Shown here piece after piece: positions 22,868-35,566 of a stretch of 64,000 nucleotides of DNA. A program made the position numbers and the translations under genes. The number at the start of each line of letters is the position of its first letter. Within the stretch, counting starts at the first letter, position 1. Source of the DNA: Hansfordia pulvinata (taxonomy: Eukaryota > Ascomycota > Sordariomycetes > Xylariales); assembly GCA_006538405.1 (NCBI GenBank), contig BJKQ01000032.1:53884-117883 (forward strand), written 5' to 3'. A model generated the notes under the pieces. That model was not told the DNA's origin. It did not search any database and saw only the letters and a list, made by a program, of their open reading frames with translations.

Positions 22868-25447
22868 TCAACATCGAAGCGATTGATACCACGCAGCATC
22901 GAGAAAAGGTTGAAGCGCCCCGCATCGTCTAATAATTCCCCCCTCATATTTCTCGATCTTTGCATCTAGCTTCAGTCTCTGACTTTTTGCTGCAACATCT
23001 TCTCCAGCAATGTCTTCCAGGTTCTCATCGCTCAACCCCCGAACAAACTTGGAGCTGAACACATGAAGTGGTCCGTCTTGACTGTCCAAGAGCATGTAAT
23101 CCACGACATGCTGACAAACGACATCAGCGAACCGTTTCCTGGCGACTTTGTAGTAGCTTTCCAAGACGTCGTGCACTTGTTCCATGGTCTGGTCAGAATT
23201 CGACTTAGATACTGAAAGGCTCTGAAGCCTCTCCGTGGAAATAAAAAATCCATCCTCTGGATGTTCATCATCGTCTCGGAAGCCTTTCTTCCTCCGAATG
23301 GCGGCGTTGTTGGTGGCAGTTATCCCGGCATTTTGGACGAGCTTGACCAAGCGAGTATTTTGCGACTTTTGCAAATTCTCGTTGAAGTAATGGTTTAGGG
23401 TGTATGGAGTTCCTTCCCTTTCGGTCTTGATGATGAACTTGGCATGATCAATTGCTTTGTCGTAACAGTGCACCAAGATGTCCAGGATGTGGTTGTCCCA
23501 AAGTTCTCCGAAAACATTCGTGTCGGGGCAGACGAATCTCATTGTGCGATGGATGAAGTGGTGTAAGATGAGGATCACCCGATTCAGGTAACAGAACATG
23601 ATAGGCTCCCATGAGACTGACTGGTCTTTGAACAGAGTGGCAAGGAGGCCGCCGCCAAACTGGGCTCATTAGAAATTGATCCCAGTGCACTTCGTATGGC
23701 TGACTTACTGTAACGAGGTCCCGGCCTTTGCTGCTCCTGTAAACAGACCTGATGTGATCCAGGATACGACCATCTGCGACGATGTCTTTCATGTCTTGAC
23801 GGGTCTCGAAATACTTGCCAATCTCGGGATAGAGCCTCCCAAGTTTGTACGGATGCTGAAGGCTAGAACAATGAGCAAGGTAGGTCTCGAATGGCTCGGG
23901 GCTTGATAAATCAAGTTCAGCATCAAGCTCCTCATTTGATCCGCCGTCGCTCATTTCCACGCCGAGATCATCAACGTCCGTAGTTGATTCTGCTTTCTCA
24001 GAAGCCTCAAAAGCCCACGAGTGACCCCTGCTTCTCAGATTCTCCGAAAACAGCTCATTGACTTCAACTATTCGGGTGATAAGTCGAAGGCTTCTCTTTT
24101 CATGTAGAAGTTTGTGGTTGGAATAGCGAGCAGTCAGGGCGTCCCGGACGATCTGTTGGAATTTGTCGCTCAGGTCTGACAAATAATCAAATTGAGCAGC
24201 AGCGGTAGCTCTGGATGATCCCATTCCCTTCTTCTGTTCGTGTAACTCCACGAGGGAGTCTTTGACTTCAGATCTGAGTCTGGGGAACTCCCTCTTGATG
24301 AGCTCGGACAGAGATTCGCGCACTCTAATCTTGAGTGCCTCAATGCCAGCTCTTTGTGTGTGCTCTAGTACCGACCAAGGCTCATTTCTGAAGAACGCAC
24401 GCTCCTCCTGTTGGCTTTCTGCAAGGGTTTTCAAGGAGTCGTCCGGGCCGCGATTTTTGACAATGTAGTATCCCAAAGTCAAATCGCTGCGCTTTCCTGT
24501 GATGTGATCGATCGCAATTTTTTGTGTAGCTCGTTCAATGTTGAGATCCGGCTTTGTGAGGACCGCCATCGTCCTTTCCATGTCTGGATCCACGTGCTTT
24601 GCCAGCTTCAAAATCTCTTGTGTGGCCGGGTCCACGTTGCTGGGAATTATGGCCAAGATTCTGCGAAGAGCTTATTAGGGATACGGAAAGAACCAAATGT
24701 TCATCTGAAGAGTATACCCACATGGTTCTTGTGTCCTTCATGAAGCCTTTTACCATGCCCCTCACAAGATCAATGTCGCTCTCGGTAGTGAGGCCTAATT
24801 ATATAAGCGTATGTACGGGGTTTGGGGCTGATTCAGCTTTGATACTTACCTGACGTTTCGCGACGGAAGATTCCAGGTACGTCGATCACGGTAAAATGTT
24901 CTTGCTAGTTCCTGTCAGTCTCAGGATACTCATTTCGGAGTTCTCTTACCGTACCTCTGGTTCGGAGATCTCGATCTTGAGCACATGTTCACTGAAAGCG
25001 GACCCAGCCTGATCGATCCCGATGATTCGATTGGCATTCTGGAAAATTCGCACCAGCTCTTCACTCTTCATCTCAGAAAGAACTTCGTTAAACCCGTTCA
25101 AAGGCTCTCTCTCTTGAGGATTAGCGTGACCGTGCGGGATAATCGAAATTGACACATTTGGCTGGGACTCTCTTCGGCAGGTGATCTGTGTTGCATATCG
25201 GGTACACAGCTCAGCGCCCCTTGGGAATGCGAAACCTGTGATTCCTTCCAGCACAGAACTTTTCCCGGAGCTCTGGTCTCCCACAACGACAAGCTACAAA
25301 GATCGTTAGCCCCCCTGTTTTGCTATATCAAGGCCTATTCACCTGTGGTAGAGAGATTGTTGAAGCACCCAGACACTCTCGTATTTTATCGATTTTCGTG
25401 AGTGTACTGGAGTTACCTTGAGAAGTCTCGAGCGTGGAAAGACTCAT
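22868..25447 (-). CDS. dynamin-like large GTPase (6 exons, 771 aa)
   Basis: Exons are 25343-25447, 24955-25293, 24850-24904, 24722-24794, 23709-24660 and 22868-23659. All introns are 49-61 bp, and the phases add up exactly to 772 codons. The G domain is complete: P-loop GDQSSGKSS, switch block HFTVIDVPGIFRRETSG, and the G4 motif TKPD, with TRTIILAIIPSNVDPATQEI between. A long stalk follows, and the C-terminal GTPase effector domain (about residues 680-765, containing VLESYYKVARKRFADVVCQH) closes the protein. There is no pleckstrin or membrane segment, so it matches the Mx/Vps1-like group that is expanded in filamentous fungi. The expected activity is GTP hydrolysis coupled to assembly on membranes. 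The exact target is unknown. It appears intact. Confidence 0.88.
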
Positions 25448-26389
25448 TTTGTGTAATTGATATTGGATTGAAGGCCAAAGTGATTTGAATTTGTCGTTAG
25501 CGGGCGTGAGTCACTAGTCCGAGAGGTGCGGAAAACAAATCGCGACATAGAATCGGGCCACCTTCCGGACAACAAGATTACTTCCACAGCTATTTATGAC
25601 GTTTTGAAGGACTTGAGTGGATCACAATTTTTGATTGTGGACTATTGAAACTCTCAAGCATCTGAAAGCTTACTCGGGAGGTGCGGTGTTCAGCCTCAAT
25701 GGCGCGTGTTTGAGATGCAGATGAAAATGTCAACGGGACGTCTGTAAACCAATCAAAATGCGAGGCGCACGATACTTTTGCATGCGCCTGGCTTGACCTG
25801 ACGATGCCAAACAGGTGTGGGACTGATTGAATGCCTCATCCATTGCGGCGCAGGTCTCGAACAGATGCAGCATACAGGTCACTTGCTTCAATGCATGCAT
25901 TATCCGAATTGATCACACCACATGAATTAGTGCCAACATTCCTGATCCCCACGAAAGGGCTGGCATCTATTGGGCACGGAATTCCGTCCGCTCGCCTGCA
26001 TCATGTTATAATGCGCATTCCTGTTTGAGAAAAGTTCGGAATGGCACAATAATAGGCGTTTGTTCTCCCCCTCACAGTCGAGTGATGGAGGCTGAATTCA
26101 GTGAGCAAAAGGGTGACCATTGAAGCAAGCATACGGCTATAGGGGAAAAACTGAGGTACATGTCTAGATGATCGCCACCGAGCCATTGCAGAAGTTAGAT
26201 TTATGGTGTCGAGAAAGATGGGTTTGGCTGGATGTCGGAAAGCGGAACTGATAACCCATACTAGGTGGGACGTATTTCCTACATCCGTCCATTCTGACGA
26301 ATGGCCATTAGCAATATCTCTCTCTCATGATGTCGATCAAGTAAATGCTCTACACGGTAACAAGAGATATATCGGCCCCGTACCTATGT
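25448..26389. other. intergenic, promoter side of the dynamin gene
   Basis: No coding signal is visible. The first few hundred bases upstream of 25447 should hold the dynamin promoter, but I recognise no specific element. Confidence 0.4.
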
Positions 26390-28340
26390 AGCGATAGAGC
26401 GATGAGTCATTCTCCAGGTCGGTCCCCTTTTTGGGTTTATCATATGGAACTCGCACTTTCCAGGTGTGATGTGGCTGCATTCGCCGGTTTCGTACATCTG
26501 GCTGGGAGTAAGCCAATACGCGCCATGCCTGCTCCTTGCTGTCAGGAGCCTGTGAAGAGTGTCTCGTCGGAAGCCAATTGCCGGGTTATGTCTTGGTATC
26601 TTGACTTTCCTTGTTCTTGCCACCACTGCTTGAAATCCAGTTTTTCCTGGTCTTTGAGATGTCGTTTGACCCATGCGATGGTTGGTTGTGTGTCCATTTG
26701 GGGGGCTTGTGCAGCTCCTTCTTTCGCCAGCTGGTCCGCCGCTTCGTTGCCTTCGATTTTGCAGTGTCCGGGAGCCCGTTTCACTGTGACTCCCCCACCA
26801 TGGGATCTCGCTAGCTCCTGGAACCGGAGGGATATCGCCTGGGACGTTTCTGGTGGTGTGCCAGTTAGCCCGTCGAGAACTGATGTCTTGTCAAGACAGA
26901 TGTAGAGGTGTTTGTTTGTCCCGATAACTCTGGCTGCCGCAGGGCCTTGCAGAGCGCCGTAGCCAGGTCCAGGACATTGCCTCTGTCGTGTGTGGGGATA
27001 TCTGGCTCTGATATCAAGTCCAGCCCATGACTTGACATAGTTTGGGCCAGTGCTTTGCCGCCATGACAATTGGGGTCATTCGAGTCCCAGGATACGTCTC
27101 CTACATTGAAGTCCCCTGCGATTATGCCCTCGCAGGGCGGGCCCCAATCCTGTGGTATCATGTCCACTTGCCGGGGGTCGTCACTCAGGCGGTACACATT
27201 GGCAAAAGTGACACCTTTCACCTTGACCTAGGTGATATCTTTGGTTCTGTATGGGCGAATCTCGCCTGGAGGTGCTTCCTCACATAGATGAGCGATCGTG
27301 GTCGAGACGCGCTACCGCACCAGCAATCCACTGATGAGAAAACATTGCAATTCGGGTGTCTTGACTGCCATCCTCCTGTTCGGTGGTATGCCAACCCAGG
27401 GTTCTTCCATCAGGATAATATCTGCCTGCTCTGCATTATGATCTGCGAGGTTCAGGGCCACTTCTGTGGGGTCGAACAGGCCCTGGCCTCCAGCTACATT
27501 GACTTAGTGAGCAACTAGGTGTCCTTGGTGGTTGGTGGGAGTGCGTCGATTCATGGTTGTACGACAATGGTGTTATGTGATTTATCCACAAACATAGGAG
27601 TGCCTCTGGTGTCCTCTGTATTCGGATTTTGTGTCGTCGTCACATTTGTGGCGCCATTATTAGCCATATTGACTGTGCGAGATCGGAGGCGATCTCCTGC
27701 CAATCGGATCGCTTGGAGTTGCTCTGCGCTGAGCCGGCGAATAACCCCCTTTTCGATTTTAGGGCGGGCTGGGCATTTCCCAAAGGTCGCAGCATGTGAT
27801 CCTCTGCAGTTGACACATCTTTCGGTAGTCTTGGTGCAGTCGCCTACGTGGCTTGTCGTGCCACATCTGGCGCATATAGCCTTTTCGCATCTGGAGTTCC
27901 TGCCGTGGAAGCCATGGCAGCCGGAGCATTGATTGATCTTCGGGTTAAAATAGATTCGTCTGGATTGCATGGAGTGGGCGAAGAGTCGGAAGGGCTGCTT
28001 GATCTCCTGGCCGGTAGAGACTATCCATGTCGTTTCTGGGTCTGTGTCGGCATCGCGTTTCGAGGGGGTACAGCGCTTCTGCTTCAAGCCGGTCTGTCCC
28101 TCGGCTTCTTCTGCAACTGTTGTCTCGTCAATGTCGACCACTAGGCCTTCGGCGCTGAGCACCCGCCGAGGGCAGCCCTCCAGCGTGTAATGATACCAGA
28201 CCTCATGTCTTTCGACTTTCTGGGCTTGCGGTATGTTGGTGATTTCAGAGTGGGAAGCCATGAGTTTCTGATGGACTGATTTGTCCCGTGGGCGTAGCAC
28301 ATACTTGGAAGGGCATCGTGATACATCGCGTAGCTCCAGC
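26390..28340 (-). mobile_element. second LINE, internally deleted and 5'-truncated
   Basis: This is related to, but clearly diverged from, the 11.2 kb element. It starts in mid-ORF1 (near 28335), keeps the three zinc knuckles and the ORF1 end (27555), then the ORF2 endonuclease (GDFNVGDVSWDS, PTHDRGNVLDL). Near 26970 it jumps directly into RNase H (GALQGPAAARVIG, GHCKIEGNEAADQLAKEG), so the whole reverse transcriptase is gone. Stops and shifts occur in the endonuclease (for example TAG in place of a tryptophan near 27226) and after the RNase H. ORF1 is otherwise open for 285 codons. It ends near 26390 without a tail. Confidence 0.85.
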
Positions 28341-29138
28341 GGGCCCAGATACTGATCCCAATCATGCTCCGTACCGACTGGACAAGAATCTACAAACGAA
28401 TCAAACACAAGATTCCGGGGAACCGCCTTGTGGATATCATCAAAGTCCTAGCCTGCTACAAAGACAAAAAGCAGGACGGAAACATTGAGTCAGTATCACG
28501 AGCAATTCCTATTCAAAGCGGTATAATCTGATGAGTGGCAGGATCGACAAGAAGTATTGTGATGGCACGGTCAAGGACCCCGAACCTAATTGAAAATCAG
28601 ACTTAGGAGACTATAGACCTATTTCTAGATAATAGCAAGAAGAAACTGACCAATAGTGAGTGGTTTACTAGCATCCAAAGTGGGCGGATGCCGGATGCAA
28701 TGAGCCAATGGGACAATGACTATTTCCTGGTCAAATCGGGCGGTTTGGGGACAAGATGGAGTACGTATATCGAACTTTGCGGGTACCGATGTGGGAGTTC
28801 AGGGGGATAAAGCAGATTGAACAGTTTGAAATACTCGACTTGATGATTGAAACCAGAGGAGAGATCATCAGACTTCATGAGTTTTACCCCCAGATGCCGA
28901 GGGTAGAGGACGCCAGGGTGTTCAGAGCTTAGTACCCGACAGTGGTGAGCCCTCCTTGGTCAAGACCGTAGCGATAGGTCATACAAAGGCTTCGATCTGA
29001 GTCAGAGAGAAGCGCTCGGAAAAAGATCGTGCAGTCAGTTATGACGGCTATTCCCTCAATGCTAGCGGGTTCATCCATACAAAATTGTCTTTTCAATTGT
29101 CCTAGATGTTACTGCAGATTCGGAAGAGAGCGGCCCTC
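28341..29138. other. no gene recognised
   Basis: Open frames here are very short on both strands, and no repeat or RNA element is seen. Confidence 0.4.
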
Positions 29139-30566
29139 TTATGTTGTGATATGATCGGCCAACGCAAAATTGACCTGCAGAGACGATATTGACGGCGAGA
29201 TGAAATATTCACCGCCGCGTGGCACAACCCATCTGGCTCCGAGTTTTGTGATCTTGTTCGCACCATCCACCCTGGGGTCAAGGCCCACCATCAGTCTGGG
29301 CTTTGCAATCCCGATGATCGGGTCGATCCCAGACTCAGCGACGGGAGGCTGCGCGCGCAACTTATCCGGCGGGAAGCCGGCGTTGCTTGCCCAATCTAGA
29401 GGGAGAAGTTAGGTCTGTGTTGAAAGTAGGGCCCAAATCCACTTACCTTCTTGTATCGACTGAAACCCGCGCGAGAGGTTGGTCTGATAACAGATAAAGA
29501 GCAGACTACACTCCAATGCGGGTTCCTCGGAACTCCTCTTTTCCTTCGCCTCTCTCTCCGTTACTTCGGGGCCGAAAGGGATGATGCGGCGAATGATGCG
29601 GCGGAATTCGGTCCATCCGAAATAGTCGAAATCGGCTCGAGGATTCATCTTGCGCACGTGAGCGGCAAAAGGGCATCTAATCTGACTGCCAGGGTCAAAG
29701 CAAAAGTAATTAGGATCTTCCATTAAAGGGTCATCACGGTGCGGTGTCAAGTCCACGGGAGCCCCTGTATCTGAATCAGTATGTCGGGCGCTGCAGAGTA
29801 GCGCCTCCATGTCACTCACCACTGGGCCAACGCCCGACGATTCGGGCCGCAAGAAGCTCTGCACCCGTTGGATCACCTGGCGCTTTCGGAGCGGGCACCT
29901 TGAGCGGATTGGCTTCGGTGAACCTGTGAAACTCAGGCACGAGTTGTCGGAGATATCGGAAGGCCAGGAAGCTTCCGTCATGCGCCCATGTGGGCCTTGG
30001 AATGTCATCTCCCTCGCGGCCGACGAGTACCACGCCTTGTCGAATCGGTTCTTCGTAGGGGAGGGGTCTTGCGCCCGCATTGATGTCCTTAATCGATGGC
30101 TGTGAGACGGCCGCCTTGAACCCAAAACTGGTTGCCGATGAGCATGTGTTTCTGAACATTCGGCTGAGGGTGGACTCACTGTTCGTTGGCATGCTCCTTT
30201 CCTGGTCGGGTGTGGCCGTCTAAGCGGGCCACTTGCAGTATGGAAGCCTGGTCCTGCCCGACCTGGAAGATGTTTTTCACCCGGCTCAGGACCTTTTGGA
30301 GCATTGATTTGTCGCTAGCACTGACCATAATCACGCCGTGGATGTCTTCTCGGAACCGTGCGTCCCAATTCTCGAGATCATCTCAAATATTGTCGGCGTC
30401 TGCCTTCGTGCCATCTTTGAAAATATCGTCACCGATATCTCCCTGAATGCCGAGCTTTCATGTCTTGTTAATCTTTTCATTCCTTCCTAGCAGCGTAAGA
30501 AGAACTCACAAAGTCTAGCCCTCTCTGGGAAAAGGCGACGTTCACGCCACTCGTAGGACTTTCAGT
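29139..30566 (-). pseudogene. dye-decolorizing peroxidase (DyP-type), disabled
   Basis: Five exons can be traced: 30510-30566, 30180-30454, 29820-30127, 29447-29770 and 29139-29395. Introns are 49-55 bp and all phases are consistent. Family blocks are clear: SGVNVAFSQRGLDF, LENWDARFREDIHGVI, HFGFKAAVSQPSIKD, CPFAAHVRKMNPRAD (with the heme-ligand histidine), RRIIPFGPEV and WVVPRGGEYFISPSIS. Three defects argue against function. TGA lies in frame at 30383-30385. The catalytic GxxDG motif reads GFKAA, with Asp and Gly both lost (30109-30114). The N-terminal exon is missing. Members use H2O2 to oxidise dyes and phenolics. This copy is probably a young pseudogene, since its splice structure is still perfect. 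Confidence 0.85.
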
Positions 30567-30942
30567 CTAAAAATATACGCAAGCCGATAGCAGTATACTA
30601 TCTCGCAATTAGGAAGACTCGACCTCAGGTACGGGAGATCGACATTACTTTCAATTAAGGTTAGAGTATGGAATTCTTCCTTTTAAGATGGTGACGCATT
30701 CATTCATCGATATTCTGACTGATACCTCTGTGTGATCGAGCAGTGGACCTGTTTATCAAGCCGCCCTACCGCGTTAACTCGTGCGTCAAAGCAATTGCGC
30801 GTCTTATACCCATGGCTCACTTTTAATGAACCACACTAACCAACGAAGCCACGAATCCGATCGCGCCAAGACCTTTCCCGCATGCTGGTGAAGAGACATG
30901 GAAACCCCAGGATGCATCGTTGCCGCCTCCGCCCCCACGAGG

Positions 30943-31315
30943 TTACATGCACTTCACGATCGGGTTATCACTCTTAGACTTGCTCGACATGTGAACGTTG
31001 TACCCTCTTCCTTGGCAGTCGTCCCTCCACGCATCATACCCGTCATCAGTTCGCAGTACAAATCTGGTCATGAGTCCACTGCGCTCACTCGTCGCGACGA
31101 TGCGCGCGCAACCCATCAGTAAAAGGACTCCGCGCTTTGGAAGACGGTATGTGACGAGATGCTGTCGGCAGCAGCAAATTCAGAATGGGGTTCGGAGAGA
31201 CTTACTGCATCGTGCGGTCAGCCAGCACATTCTTCTCGCTGGCTACGGCGCCGTAAGCGGAGGGCACTGCTGCCATGCTCGATGCCAAGAGCAAAATCCA
31301 CTGCGAAGGCTGCAT
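30943..31315 (-). CDS. small secreted protein (2 exons, 81 aa)
   Basis: Exons are 31206-31315 and 30943-31078. The 127-bp intron begins GTAAGT, has a TACTGAT branch site and ends GCGCAG. Residues 1-22 are a typical signal peptide (MQPSQWILLLASSMAAVPSA and onward). The mature part is about 59 residues with only two cysteines, at 58 and 80, the last one residue from the C-terminus, so one disulfide could staple the chain. The centre is charged and aromatic (FVLRTDDGYDAWRDDC). I recognise no family. Size, single disulfide and signal fit a small effector-like secreted protein. It sits between a dead peroxidase and an NmrA fragment, in otherwise decayed DNA, yet has no lesion. Confidence 0.62.
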
Positions 31316-32380
31316 GTTCGTAGGCGGACAACGATAGCGGCTGGTGTCTCTTCCGTGGTTTTTGGGGGGAAATCTCGCTAGGATCGAACTTTGCGCCTTG
31401 ATTCCCGGGGTTTAGAAAAGGTCTGGATCAATCTAAGCGGTGAGTAGGAAAGCCCGCGTTGTTTGCTGGAAGTGAGAAGGCCAGAGCTGCTGCATATATA
31501 CTTACATGACTTGACCTACCTACCTACATTCGGTACTTGTAGGCAGCTTTTCCGAGACCGCAACGACGGCGTCAGTCAACGAGCCCCGAGGGTCGAGACG
31601 GGATGCTGGGCTTGTCGAAGCTAATGTGACCCCATTTCCAAGTGTACTAAGTATAGATTTTCCCAGGCTAACACGACGCCTGGCAAGAAGGCTTCAACCA
31701 GGCTAGACCGTCCACGATATTCACCAGCGCCATGGCCGACACGGGACCAGTGTGAATGAAGCGATAGTCGCCGACTCGCCTCTATTCAGAGCTGCACCCA
31801 TCCAGAAATACAATCTCAGGTCGCCGAGGGGCCATGGAAACCCCGTACCGAGACGCCACCTTGGGAAACTTGAGTCTGGCCTGACTGGGGCACTCTGGCC
31901 AGCGGCACATTCCCTTACATAATACTCGGCGCCCCCATAGGTGCGTAGCCTAGCGAGTAATGTACGCGAAAAGGGCGTTGTATACCTGGGGCATCTAGGG
32001 AGGCACCTGCCTTGCGTAATCTAGTTGGCCGAAGAGGTACCTACTCGTGCGTAATGCAGTACAGCTCAGTTTCAGTACTTACCTACGATACGACTTCCAA
32101 GCATAACAGGGAGTACCGACTACATGGGCTGTTAGAAATCAACCTAACTTGACATGTTATTCCTAGCTAACCGTATCTTCAGTACTTCACTCTCCTACTA
32201 CATCTTGTACAGTAAAGCCCCGACCCGGTCCCCGAATAACTTGAAAAAAAAGTGGGTGTGCCTAGGACCAGACCACGAAAACAGACTCAAGCTTTCTCAG
32301 TCCTCACCTTGAGATTCATGACATGGGGCGACACTGCGCACACGGGGCGAGGCAAGGCCTCGGGAATGATGGAACATGAA
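31316..32380. other. intergenic
   Basis: Nothing coding is visible. The region just above 31315 should contain the promoter of the small secreted gene. Short direct repeats of ACCTACCT near 31517 are the only local pattern. Confidence 0.4.
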
Positions 32381-33030
32381 TCACACGGCTCGTGAGCACC
32401 GGGGGCAGACATGACGCTCCCCATGAGCTTCATTCCAAGCACTGCTCCTCAGCCAGGTCTCCAATGAAACAGGAGTCGGGTTGAGCTTCTTATTGCCCTC
32501 ACGGTCGACCCCATAGCCTTGTCTTCCAAACCAATTCATCATCAAACCCAACTCCTTGTCATGATCTTCAAACACTGTGGCGTCCAAGCGAAGCGACGCT
32601 GGTGCAGGCGACCCTGTAGCGCGATGCCAGATAAGATTCAACTCCTGATAGGACGCCTCGTCCGCAGCGAGGCCAATCCCTCTGCCGGCCCAGGACCCGG
32701 GGTCTGAAAACGCAGCTGCTGCCGCGACGCCAATGTCCTGGACTGAAATGTAACTTATTGAGGTGCCAGCCTGTTCTGGCAGATACTGGAAGTCTGGCGC
32801 AGATCCTGCTTAGTGGTTCAGCTAAGCAAATCAACCTATGAGTGCCGATTCCCTCCTTCTTCACTACTGGCTAGCGCGTGCAGGGAACTAGTGGGTAACA
32901 CTCCGAAGGTACGGAAGAACCCACAAAGCGGTTCTCCATATCGCCTTCGTCATCCTTGCAGGGGTCCATTTCCCACTAGATGTCGGCCCAATGGTCGGAT
33001 TTCTTATCTCTTCCAGGCAAACCCTTTTTC
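32381..33030 (-). pseudogene. NmrA-family (NAD(P)-binding) protein, C-terminal fragment
   Basis: The minus strand from 32805 to 32381 encodes the conserved end of NmrA-like proteins: YISVQDIGVAAAAAFSDP, AGRGIGLAADE, YQELNLIWHRATG and NWFGRQGYGVD. A 3' splice site (CTAAGCAG) precedes it, and the upstream block MTKAIWRTAL near 32970 fits the preceding family segment. The N-terminal Rossmann half with GxxGxxG is missing, and stops separate the pieces. NmrA proteins sense the NAD(P) redox state and act as regulators or atypical oxidoreductases. This copy lacks the cofactor site and is a relic. Confidence 0.6.
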
Positions 33031-35566
33031 ATCCGTTGTTCTATATGAGTATCTTGCGTGATCGGCTCTCTAGAGTGTGGAATGGATAAAAAAGCCTGTC
33101 GCTACAGTCTCATTGCCTTTTTAAGCATCACGCTATAGATACAGTCAAGTAGTGAGCTTACACCGTCGCCTCACTATCATAAACAATGCCCCAGGCTCTG
33201 GCAGTGCAACGCACGGCATTGGCCGTAGCTCACACGAAACAGAGCATTCTTGTACTAGATACATGCCAGGGGTCTCTATCAGGTTACAGTAGCGAGAGCA
33301 CTAATTGATGCGAGTCGCCCATCGGGGCATCGTCGTTACGTGAAATGGCAGCACCGGTTGTTTTCCAGGCAAGGTACAGGCAGAGACTGTAACTCAATAA
33401 TTCCTAATGAGTCTACCATATATATCATGTATCTTTCTTGATTTACGAGCTGGAAAACATCCACCGCTTATACGTTCTAATTGCACTGGTTGTCGGCAAA
33501 ATCGCAGCCTCCTCCAAGAAACAGCCGCCAGCGGTGGCAAGAATGTGTCAAAGCCCATGCAACCTTCCGCAGCTTCTGTCGCTGAGTGCATAACAAAACG
33601 AAAGGTCTCAGCAACCCTGCGAAAACATTCCGCGTCCAAGAGTCTTTAACTGTCTCGTCATCTCATCTCGAGAATATTGGCCTACTCGGTCTTTGCGTTT
33701 AAATACCATTACACAACCGACCTAACGACGGCAAGAAAAGCACGCTTTCCGCAGAAAACAAAAATATCAACAGACCGAGCCACGTTTTGGTATTTCGGCT
33801 TGATCACAACAGGCCTCGGTGGGATCATAAGTGGATGCCGCAAAGTCCGCCTTTTCAAATATTCGAGTTACTCGACAAGGGTCTCCAAGCAGACAAATAA
33901 GAAGCCACAGAGTAGGCTTGAGCAAGGGCATTTGATAGTCTTGTCTAACATCAAGAAAGCCGAGCGCGAGGGAGCTGGAGATCCGGTGCGCCTCAGAAAT
34001 GCCGAAAGCTTCATCGCTGCGTTCCCTGGGAGCCCTTGGTGCCATTCAAGAAAATCCTAGGATAGCTTGCAAGGACTGGGTCTTAATTTTGGCTTGGCTG
34101 CGATACAAAGTACGATCAGCACTAGTCGTCCAAGAATACGGTAGGATCAGATAGGCAAGTTATTTTGGTTTCGGAAAAGGGTCGCACCCGGACGTCACGC
34201 AGACCGACAACCCTACATGACAGGGTGTAGGGTCTGTGGTAGGGTTTAGGCCCCTAGTGTCAGACGTAAGGTGTCGGCCAAATGTTCGAGTGCGTTCGGT
34301 GCATGTGAGACGTCTATCACTAATTTACTTGGCATGTTCTAGACTGGCCAAAGTCTGTTGCTACGCCGTGGCGCAAGCTCTCGCTAGTATGGTCCCCGAG
34401 CATTGTCCCTAGGTATGGTGTCTTAGCCAAGGACGCGATTCTTTTTCGGTGTGAGGGAGTTTGCGCAAAATTGGCATAGACCAATGCAGCTATTCTGAAG
34501 GAATATCCCTAAAGCACCAGAAGCATGAGTTGCCCCCGAACCATGAACTAAACCGCTATGAGTACTTCCTCCACAAAAGGCCCAGTAATTCCGCGTAAGG
34601 GTGCAACCGTTCGTGTGTCGAAACGCGGCTGCGAGTACACAGCCAGCACAACAGCCCAAAATCTTGGCTTCTCATCAGTCACTCTCTCACGAGCAATGGC
34701 CTAAACATCCCACTCGACTATAAAGATGCCTACGATTACGCCGACTCACTGACATTTCAACGCTGGGCACGATATAATGCTTAGATGGGTTCGTTTGCGA
34801 ACGCGCTTCAACAGATGTCGCGCTACGACCTTTTTACATGTCCATTTCTCTGGCGAACTAGACATGACCTTATAAAGCTCATAACCCATCAGTCACGTCT
34901 GGTCTGCCGCAAAGGCCATTGAGCAGGAGTACATAGTGTTAATTCCGTTCTTTACTTGTCCTGAAAATGCCCACATGTCGGGTGTGCCATCCGCCTTCAT
35001 TGGCCAATCGTAGACAAACTGCCCTTTGCAAGCACTCGGCTTTTGAATACCCGTGTTGATCGTGCGCGTTTTGTCATATGTAGATGGAAAGTTTGCAGAA
35101 TTACGTGGATTACTGGCCTGTTTACTACCTCCACGCTCCGTAGCTCTTTTGGCTGTGCTGGTTGCTTACAGATTGCTAAAGGTTCCGTTTCTCGCCGAAT
35201 GTAATTGTATTGCCACTGGCTGAGCTATTATGTGACTGCTCAATTCAGAACTACGAGGACGATTTGACGCCATATCTATGAATTGCTCTTTTTTCTTACC
35301 GTGGCAATATCAAACCTTGACATGGAGTGTGGCAATCTTTGCTCGCCCTCGTAACGCGTTGAAAATTCTTTCAAGACTCGGGTATCAGATAACAAAGGGA
35401 CACGGCCTGGAGGATTTCGCTACCTGAAAATTCAATCATATAAGATGACTGTCTGCCCCCTTCGAATGATCAGAGATATCATAATCATCCAATAGCGCGC
35501 CCAAAACGTCCAGCAACAATCTCCTTTCAGGCGCGTTTGCTAAATATTACTACATTTCAGTTCAAG
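33031..35566. other. long gene-free stretch
   Basis: Competing frames occur on both strands at 33394-33649 and 33677-34060, with no motif or splice support. Near 34212-34250 there are several TAGGG-like words, too irregular to be a telomere. A TATAAG box at 35439 may serve the gene at 35567. Confidence 0.4.

Noticed and set aside
34212..34250. Interstitial telomeric repeat
   Set aside because: TAGGG words are spaced irregularly and not in tandem, so there is no telomere array.
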